From: Omphiscola glabra
Lineage: Eukaryota > Mollusca > Gastropoda > Lymnaeidae
Assembly: GCA_964017045.1 (NCBI GenBank)
Contig: OZ024801.1
Coordinates: 27,996,049 to 28,060,048, forward strand
Direction of reading: 5' to 3'
DNA: 64,000 nt
Part shown: piece by piece, positions 59,001 through 64,000 of the stretch
Position numbering within the stretch: position 1 is the stretch's first letter
How the letters are laid out: each line of letters opens with the position of its first letter
Made by a program: the position numbers and the translations under genes
The notes under the pieces: generated by a model
The model's input: only the letters and a program-made list of their open reading frames with translations
Databases searched by the model: none
What the model was told of the DNA's origin: nothing

Positions 59001-60963
59001 ACCTATGAGGTGGCCACAGACAAACTGATGCGATATGTGGAGCACTCCTTAGAGACCCTGGCATCTTTGGAGAGTGCAACAAGGTATTCAGAGTGACAAA
59101 AAATTTCACTGATTAAAATTATTATCTTTTTGAATAATGCCAACAAAAAAAATCCATTCATATAGTATCTGAAAAATATGTTTTGGCTGAAATGCAAATT
59201 AAGGAAGACATTTGTTGTGTTTACAGATCAAACATTTAAATAGGAATTTGGTCATATTTTATTTAGATTATATTTTTTTAATTTAACTTATTTTCAGCAT
59301 ATATAACTATATATATAAGTTCAAAACCGTTTTATGTTTGTGTTTATATTATAACTATATTATATATATATATATATATATATACATGTGTGTGTGTGTG
59401 TATTTATAATTAAAATATAAACTCAAACATAAAATGGTTTTGAACTTATTTATATAGATATTGTGACAGCCATTTTAATATTGTGTACATGGAATATAAT
59501 ATGTTGGTTTTTTTTTTTGTTCTTTTTTTTTTAAACCAAGAGTACCATTAGTGTCTGAAAACGGCAACACTAAAGTCAATAAGAAAAGAGCTCTACTTCT
59601 GCTCTCCAATGAAGGGAGAGAAGTCATTAAAACTGTGAGGTCCCTTATGGAATCAGTTCGTAAGTTTCTTCTCTAATTAAAAAAATAATGTTATCAACTT
59701 ATATAAACAGCACAAATAGTCAGATCACTATCAAACATGATGACCATGAATATTATTTTTTTCCAGCACTGCCATTTGGCTGGGAGGAAGCCTACACTGC
59801 AGAAGGGGTAAAATATTTCATTAAGTGAGTTAACCATAAACATTCACTATTGAATAATTTTTTAAAAATTGATAAATACCCTTACTCTTAGTCACTTGCT
59901 TTTTTAGCATGTATTCTCTGCAGTGTGCCCTTTAAGCAGGGCCGACCCTAACAATTGCGGGGCCCTATGCGAAACGGATTGCGCGGGGCCCATTCTGGGT
60001 AGAGGATAAGGATAATAAGTGAAAATTAAGATTTTGTATTAGAAAATAAATTCGGGCGGGGCCTATGAAAGTGCGGGGCCCACAGTGGCCGCATAGGTTG
60101 CAGTGGCCTAAGGCCGGCCCTGCCTTTAAGCTGTGTGCATGTGACAATGTATACAATTTGAAATTCAATTTTAAAGGACATTTTCAAAAAAATAGTAATA
60201 TCTGAAAAACAATATTCTTTCTGTCTTTCCAGGTGGCCCCTTTTTTTCTATCTTAGTGCTTAGGCATTGTCTAAAATATTAAGTGAACATATTTTCTAAA
60301 AGATCATGTAAGGGGAATGCATTGTCCATAAAGCTGCTAAAATGTAGGAAATTTGGTAAGAAAATGAGACCTGATATGTTTGCTGAGAGGGGTGGAGTAA
60401 ATGGTGGTAATCATACCATCCAAAATCCCCCCCAACCAAAAAAAAAAGTCCCTTTGACTTTTATTTATACTTGTTTATATCCTGAAGAAATGTTTTAATC
60501 CACCATCTCAATCCCTAAATCCTCAATCTGCTCTTGATTGAAGCCCAGTCTTTTTTATCATTTTTTTTGGAAGCTAAGATAGACAGGTTTGATAAAAATT
60601 TTAGTTTTTTTCACATAACTTACCTAAGCATTACAATAATTTTTTAGTGTTTTTTTTTTGCATCACTTCAGTCACCTAAATCAGACGACCACATGGACAC
60701 ATCCAGTCTCCTGCGTGGAGCATCAGACATCTGCTAAAACAACTGCCCCCCCTGCTGTCGGCCAAGAGAAGCAAAACCCAGCACAGCCGCAAGCCCATCA
60801 AAACAGTGGACAAGTCACCTTATCACAGGGCAGTCCAACAGGCCACCAGCAAAAACAATCTCCTGCTGCTAAAGGCAAAGCCAAGAGTGGCCATGCTAGA
60901 ACTGATCCCCTGCCTTCAGCTGTGCAGCTTGATCACCCAGGACAGGCTCAAGCTGCATCCTAG
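50239..60963 (+). CDS. STXBP4: STXBP4 (syntaxin-binding protein 4, Synip), complete
   Basis: Exons: 50239-50311 (ATG at 50247), 51066-51142, 51725-51820, 52195-52264, 52747-52821, 53083-53171, 53974-54017, 54773-54827, 55502-55731, 56111-56207, 56556-56647, 56885-57028, 57736-57897, 58929-59083, 59541-59659, 59767-59824, 60672-60963. Phases agree throughout and give 639 aa (human 553). PDZ domain at about aa 44-128 with loop GLGL; Ser-rich linker; a segment ALTNLGLHLTQSAQISLRQ like the human ALNYLGIQPTKEQ region; coiled coil at about aa 335-485; WW domain at about aa 525-557 (LPFGWEEAYTAEGVKYFI ... TTTWTHP); Gln/Ala/Lys-rich tail. In mammals it binds syntaxin-4 and restrains insulin-stimulated GLUT4 vesicle docking. 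The 5' end of exon 14 is tandemly multiplied at 58450-58887. Confidence 0.94.
51066..51142 (+). CDS. STXBP4: STXBP4 exon 2
   Basis: Acceptor 'ttctttttag', donor 'gtaagc'. Acidic stretch HDTEEDEDAREAELIEF leading to TTQGLG, the start of the PDZ carboxylate-binding loop. Confidence 0.88.
51725..51820 (+). CDS. STXBP4: STXBP4 exon 3 (PDZ)
   Basis: Acceptor 'ctcgcag', donor 'gttaca'. Reads GLKICGGCTEDGKEEYGIF then VKHVLPGGLAETTG, parallel to human GLKVLGGINRNEGPL...IQEIIPGGDCYKDG. Confidence 0.93.
52195..52264 (+). CDS. STXBP4: STXBP4 exon 4 (PDZ)
   Basis: Acceptor 'tttctgatgcag', donor 'gtacat'. Reads ELFDGDLILEVNGQSLQGV, the L-x-x-G-D-x-I/L-L-x-V-N block of PDZ domains. Confidence 0.93.
52388..52585 (+). 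mobile_element. SPIN-like non-autonomous hAT transposon, copy 3
   Basis: 198 bp; ends CAGCAGTTCTCAACCTGTGG and AGGTTGAGAACCACTG; flanks CCATATAT / CCATAGAT match at 7 of 8 positions. Lies in STXBP4 intron 4, same orientation as copy 1, and keeps the central block intact. Confidence 0.9.
52747..52821 (+). CDS. STXBP4: STXBP4 exon 5 (PDZ end)
   Basis: Acceptor 'ttgttgatag', donor 'gtatgc'. Reads AVSMLRQASASNHVNMVITR, the final helix and strand of the PDZ fold. Confidence 0.9.
53083..53171 (+). CDS. STXBP4: STXBP4 exon 6
   Basis: Acceptor 'atattttcag', donor 'gtaggt'. Reads REFAECMARFASNP then GDPTYGGQVI; linker after the PDZ domain. Confidence 0.85.
53205..53490. repeat. ~95-bp tandem repeat (3 copies) in STXBP4 intron 6
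   Basis: Three copies containing 'gagaaggagaataataattt' variants and 'ttctttgttacacattgctt' followed by 'tcatgttggattaac'. Confidence 0.9.
53974..54017 (+). CDS. STXBP4: STXBP4 exon 7
   Basis: Acceptor 'aatctttcag', donor 'gtaaac'. Reads DSEAEFLLKYGPYHK; short linker exon kept by phase. Confidence 0.8.
54773..54827 (+). CDS. STXBP4: STXBP4 exon 8
   Basis: Acceptor 'ctctaataag', donor 'gttcgt'. Reads DVHPDLDISSDQQEFKYT; supported by phase and acidic coding composition. Confidence 0.75.
55502..55731 (+). CDS. STXBP4: STXBP4 exon 9
   Basis: Acceptor 'cttctctatag', donor 'gtaggt'. Ser/Pro-rich linker (NGHISPSSSCASEVANHMGE), then LDSLLSKKLSQDPGLKLHID starting a helical region. Confidence 0.88.
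56111..56207 (+). CDS. STXBP4: STXBP4 exon 10
   Basis: Acceptor 'tcttgaacag', donor 'gtgagt'. Reads ALTNLGLHLTQSAQISLRQR then DQNGMVRFE, matching human ALNYLGIQPTKEQHQALRQQ and DSKGTVSFG. Confidence 0.92.
56556..56647 (+). CDS. STXBP4: STXBP4 exon 11
   Basis: Acceptor 'gtttatctcag', donor 'gtgagt'. Reads EFVEAAKIVYQNDLGALKGR, parallel to human DFVQVARNLF. Confidence 0.9.
56885..57028 (+). CDS. STXBP4: STXBP4 exon 12 (coiled coil)
   Basis: Acceptor 'tatttacag', donor 'gtgagt'. Reads VVKERDRLRAEVAALKEELR; heptad pattern parallel to human MERLKCERDDALKEVNTLKE. Confidence 0.92.
57736..57897 (+). CDS. STXBP4: STXBP4 exon 13 (coiled coil)
   Basis: Acceptor 'ttttgttccag', donor 'gtgagc'. Reads SLKSKLHLAEQAQAKAQQTE then RDYEEVVAMLE, parallel to human ALRSRIHLAEAAQRQAHGME and DYEEVIRLLE. 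Confidence 0.95.
58113..58385. repeat. Foldback MITE-like element in STXBP4 intron 13
   Basis: Inverted arms 'gaggagtccaattgcaaacc' (about 58130) and 'ggtttgctattggactcctc' (about 58360), with a second pair 'aaaatgagtt' / 'aactcatttt'. It lies 65 bp before the first copy of the multiplied exon segment. Confidence 0.75.
58409..58928 (+). repeat. STXBP4: 120-bp tandem copies of the STXBP4 exon 14 start
   Basis: Four partial copies precede the real exon: coding parts 58450-58524, 58570-58644, 58690-58764 and 58810-58884. Each has its own acceptor 'ccactctacag' and 25 codons (DGVNMQERLAVLVCQLKK...), then runs into TAA where the true exon continues TATGAG. None has a donor. Period 120 bp, about 97-100% identical between neighbours. 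Copy 4 and the real exon share AAG (Lys) where copies 1-3 have GAG (Glu). Confidence 0.95.
58929..59083 (+). CDS. STXBP4: STXBP4 exon 14 (functional copy)
   Basis: Acceptor 'ccactctacag', donor 'gtattc'; 155 bp. Reads RLAVLVCQLKKAESGKKTYE then VATDKLMRYVEHSLETLASL, parallel to human RIMVLDCQLRKSEMARKTFE. The only copy that reaches a splice donor. Confidence 0.94.
59305..59455. repeat. Foldback around (TA)n(TG)n in STXBP4 intron 14
   Basis: 'ataagttcaaaaccgtttta' (about 59316) is the near inverse of 'taaaatggttttgaacttat' (about 59430), flanking TA and TG microsatellites at about 59358-59402. Confidence 0.85.
59541..59659 (+). CDS. STXBP4: STXBP4 exon 15
   Basis: Acceptor 'taaaccaag', donor 'gtaagt'. 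Reads KRALLLLSNEGREVIKTVRS then LMESV, parallel to human ...LALESKELVKSVRALLDM. Confidence 0.9.
59767..59824 (+). CDS. STXBP4: STXBP4 exon 16 (WW domain, first half)
   Basis: Acceptor 'tttttttccag', donor 'gtgagt'. Reads PLPFGWEEAYTAEGVKYFI; first WW tryptophan. Human: CLPYGWEEAYTADGIKYFI. Confidence 0.97.
59937..60122. mobile_element. Short hAT-type element with perfect 8-bp target duplication
   Basis: 186 bp with ends CAGGGCCGACCC and GGCCGGCCCTG (inverted) and 'gcggggccc' blocks; exact flanking repeat CCTTTAAG (59929-59936 and 60123-60130). Lies in STXBP4 intron 16 between the two WW-domain exons. Confidence 0.9.
60672..60963 (+). CDS. STXBP4: STXBP4 exon 17 (WW second half and tail, last exon)
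   Basis: Acceptor 'catcacttcag'. Reads NHLNQTTTWTHP (second WW tryptophan; human NHVTQTTSWIHP), then a tail of about 85 residues rich in Gln, Ala, Pro and Lys (AVGQEKQNPAQPQAHQNSGQ), ending in TAG. The tail is longer than in human and not similar to it. Confidence 0.95.
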
Positions 60964-63900
60964 ATTCAAATCTGCTGTGTGGAACTGCATATGCATTTTT
61001 AGATTGTAGCTGGAAAATTGTGAGCTGCATGAATGATGTGGAGTTCATTATTGTTGAAACTGGGTGTAACACTTAACCCGATTTCAATCCAATGTTTCAT
61101 TCATTGATAAGTTATGCTTAGACCAATGATATTAACAAGTCACAAGCAATATGTGTAAATAAAACAGTATAAGTAAGCATTAATTGTTTGAAGACAAAAT
61201 ACAAATCTAAATGTTTGGGCTAATGCCATCATCAGTACAACAGAATAAAAAAAATTTAATTTTTTACAAACGTATGTATATTGTTTTATCCTAACCATTA
61301 TGAAAATGAAAGAAAAAGGGTAGGTAAAAGTCCCTCATGAATACAAACATCAGAAGAATGGATAGAAGAACAATTAGAGCAATAATAGTTGGTCTTGTTT
61401 TTTCTTGATGATCCAATTTTTTTTTTTTTATTATTTTTTTTTTTATAAACCAAAACAATTTTTTTTTAGTTTCTCTAGTTTTCACATAGGTGTGTAGAAA
61501 AGGCTTTCATTCAATTTGTTACTTATGACCTGTTACTATCTCCTTGATCAATTAGAAACATTAAAAACTTAAAAAACAAATATTCCTTGAATGTAACTTC
61601 TGAAAAAGTTCATGAATATTTTTCATTTTAAATCAAATAGAAAGCCCTGATGTTATAAGGAATGAAAATTACACTCATTGCTATTGTAATCTATTTTTTT
61701 AAAACAAATTAAATGCTTATATGTTTTGTTTGTTTTTTTTATTTTAATTTATCAGCCTCACTTAAAAACAAAGTTAATAGGCTTTTCAATAAGTTTTTTT
61801 TTCCTCAGGGTAATGCAATAATTTATTTATATAGAAACCAGTAGTGGCAAGCTGTGGAGGGAGAAGGGTGAGATATCCTAAGTAAATGAAAACTACTTTC
61901 CCAGCTACACGAGTTGAATTCAGAGCCAGCTATTTTTTACACATGCACCCCTTCTTTTGCAGATTGTTTTTCTTGGTAAGTATTACTATTTTTTTTAGAG
62001 CATTACTTACACTGAGGACATGACATGCACTTTAAATTATTTATATTAACTTAAGTTTTTACCAGAAAAATTTGAGCATTTTTGCTGTACACCATTTCAT
62101 ACTTTATGCTGTTAAATTGAAATATCTACCACACCAAAACTTACTGTTATTTGTATGCCTATTTGGTCTTATTAGAACAAGCTTAATAGATTTTTTTTAA
62201 TTGTTTGAGCAAAGAATTCTGGAGTTTTTGGAAATCCTCTAATGTAGAAATCCTTTTTTATTGTACTCTTTTATAAATTTCAATTTGTTTTTGACGAACA
62301 TGGTATTTGTATGAATGTAGATTTTATTATGTGATAAAAAAAAAACATATTATGATTAATTATTATTGAAATTTAAATCTGGTTTACTTAATAACCACCT
62401 CAGGTTTTAATATCTTGCATTAATTAGCACTTCAAGGCCACCACAGGGTCAGTAGATGAGGGTGACGGGTCAGGGCTTCAAAACTGTTCCTATGTGTTAG
62501 CTGCTCAGTCTACTCATTTTGAAACGTTTTTAACAACTTGATTTCATTGCTCCTCTTAATTATTATTTTCTTTTTTTTGGTCAGTGTGTTATTTAGCAAT
62601 CTCTACTTCAAGGAACAAGCTCTGTCTTTAAAGTCTGCCTATTTCTGGGATATTTTGCATTGCTCGAATAGCTTTCCCCCTTTAAGTTTCTTTTTCCATT
62701 TAATCAAAGAACCTGGATATTGAACTGTTGTGAGTTCATGCTCAACGCTCACAATTGTTGTTAATAAGTTTTGAATTCAGATTTACTCTAGATAATCTCT
62801 GGACATAACTTATACCTTGGTATTTTGTATTTTATTTTTGCCTTGTATTTTCTAAATTTCTTTAAAAACTTTTATGAAAGGCTCACATACAGATTTTTAT
62901 TAAAATTTTCAATTTATGCAAAGTTATCAGATTTGTCTTCTTGGAAGAATAACGCATGCAATTTGTAGGGAACAAAACTTCTTTATGCATATCTGTTCCT
63001 AACTTTTCTTTTCTACTTCTTTGACGTGTTATATTCAAAGGAGCATTGATTGATTACAAAGTTTTTATTTTGTAATAATGTTTATTTGTTTGAAAAAGTA
63101 TTCAATAACTTTTCCATATATTTTACTTTTTTTGTGTAAAGCGTTTCATTGCCAGCAATATGCCTGTTAAAAATAACTCATCCCTGAACTTAAAATGTTG
63201 GGAAAATCATCTCATAATAATGGCTCCGCTGAAGTGGTTGTGTCAAATTGATATTCAGATACTCTTTGTGGGGTTTGCGGTGTGCCATGATTTTTTTATG
63301 TCCCCTAATGAGAAGTGACCATTGTTTGTACTTTTTTTTTTTTATTTTTTTTTTTATTTAACAAATATCAAAACTGAATCAAAATATTTATTGTATCTGA
63401 TTTTCCTGTCATGGTGTTTATATATATTGTTGAGTCATAATATTCTTTATTCCTTCTCCCTCTTAAATATTTATAGCTATTGCTAAAGAAAAGCATGAGT
63501 GTTTTCCACCCATTGCCTTATTGTTAAAAGGTGGTGAACCATTTTCTAATATTTCACCCGCATAAGGAATTAAGTTTTCAACCAGTAATTTAAAATGCAT
63601 TTTTAAAGAAATTTTATAGCAGGTCTACCTTAAGGTTCAAATGTTAAAATTTGTTTTGTTAAAATTTATTTTTGCCTAACCAGTGAAGTGATGCATTTTA
63701 AAAAATTTAATCTTCCTAAGGGTATGAATTTTTTTTTAAAAATAACCTCAAACAGCAATATTTTTTTTGTATCAGTGTCAATTTTAATCATATTTCAATG
63801 AAAATGAAACACAAACTGAAGGCTGAAAATTTCTTGCAGCTAAGAGAAAATATCAAATGAAAACACTTGAATCTACGGCCTGGGACAAACCTAATAATAG

Positions 63901-64000
63901 TAGTAAAAATATTCCATTTTTTAACTTTAAAAATTATAATGTTAATAAAAGAAATTCTTTTGTAGCTTCATATTTTTTCCAATGCTTGATTTTTTTTCTG
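60964..64000 (+). other. STXBP4 3' untranslated region and AT-rich flank
   Basis: No coding exon or transposon is recognised. AATAAA signals lie at 61158-61163 and just before 61250. The sequence is AT-rich with T runs and short open frames lacking coding character. Confidence 0.5.
61158..61163 (+). promoter_or_regulatory. STXBP4: Candidate polyadenylation signal of STXBP4
   Basis: First AATAAA after the stop, 195 bp downstream; further A-rich signals follow near 61245. Not confirmed by transcripts. Confidence 0.45.

Overview
This is animal nuclear DNA: AT-rich, with short exons bounded by GT/AG introns, many decayed transposons and more than twenty minisatellite arrays. The gene content and repeats suggest a mollusc, most likely a heterobranch gastropod (snail or slug). 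The reasons are an IgGFc-binding-domain membrane protein with a tail I recall from molluscan proteins, and copies of a SPIN-like hAT element, a family reported from the snail Lymnaea stagnalis. The species itself is inference.

Three protein-coding genes can be assembled. (1) Positions 2519-26434, + strand: 16 exons of a large type I membrane protein. It has IgGFc-binding domain units, DxDCDGxxDE metal-binding loops, a Ser/Thr-rich stalk with an 8-residue repeat, one membrane span and a short basic tail. Its 5' part lies upstream of the window. (2) Positions 35938-45307, - strand: UBL3, a membrane-anchored ubiquitin-fold protein, complete in five coding exons (121 aa). A non-coding first exon probably lies near 48971. 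(3) Positions 50239-60963, + strand: syntaxin-binding protein 4 (STXBP4/Synip), complete in 17 coding exons (639 aa), with an N-terminal PDZ domain, a coiled coil and a C-terminal WW domain. UBL3 and STXBP4 diverge from a compact region near 48.97-49.26 kb that holds a perfect CRE palindrome.

The rest is introns and intergenic DNA, filled with hAT transposon fossils, short hAT-type elements with 8-bp target duplications (three SPIN-like), LINE 3' ends, a tRNA-derived SINE, a GC-rich retroposon family in three copies, foldback repeats and tandem arrays. Long open frames at 17.5-18.1 kb, 30.4-31.1 kb and 39.3-39.8 kb come from tandem repeats and are not treated as genes.

The most notable observations are: five tandem copies of the start of one STXBP4 exon, of which only the last has a splice donor; the modular membrane protein of the first gene; and a short element nested inside a decayed hAT transposase gene with a matching inverted copy 2.8 kb away. 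No RNA gene or CRISPR array was found, and no wholly new system could be demonstrated.
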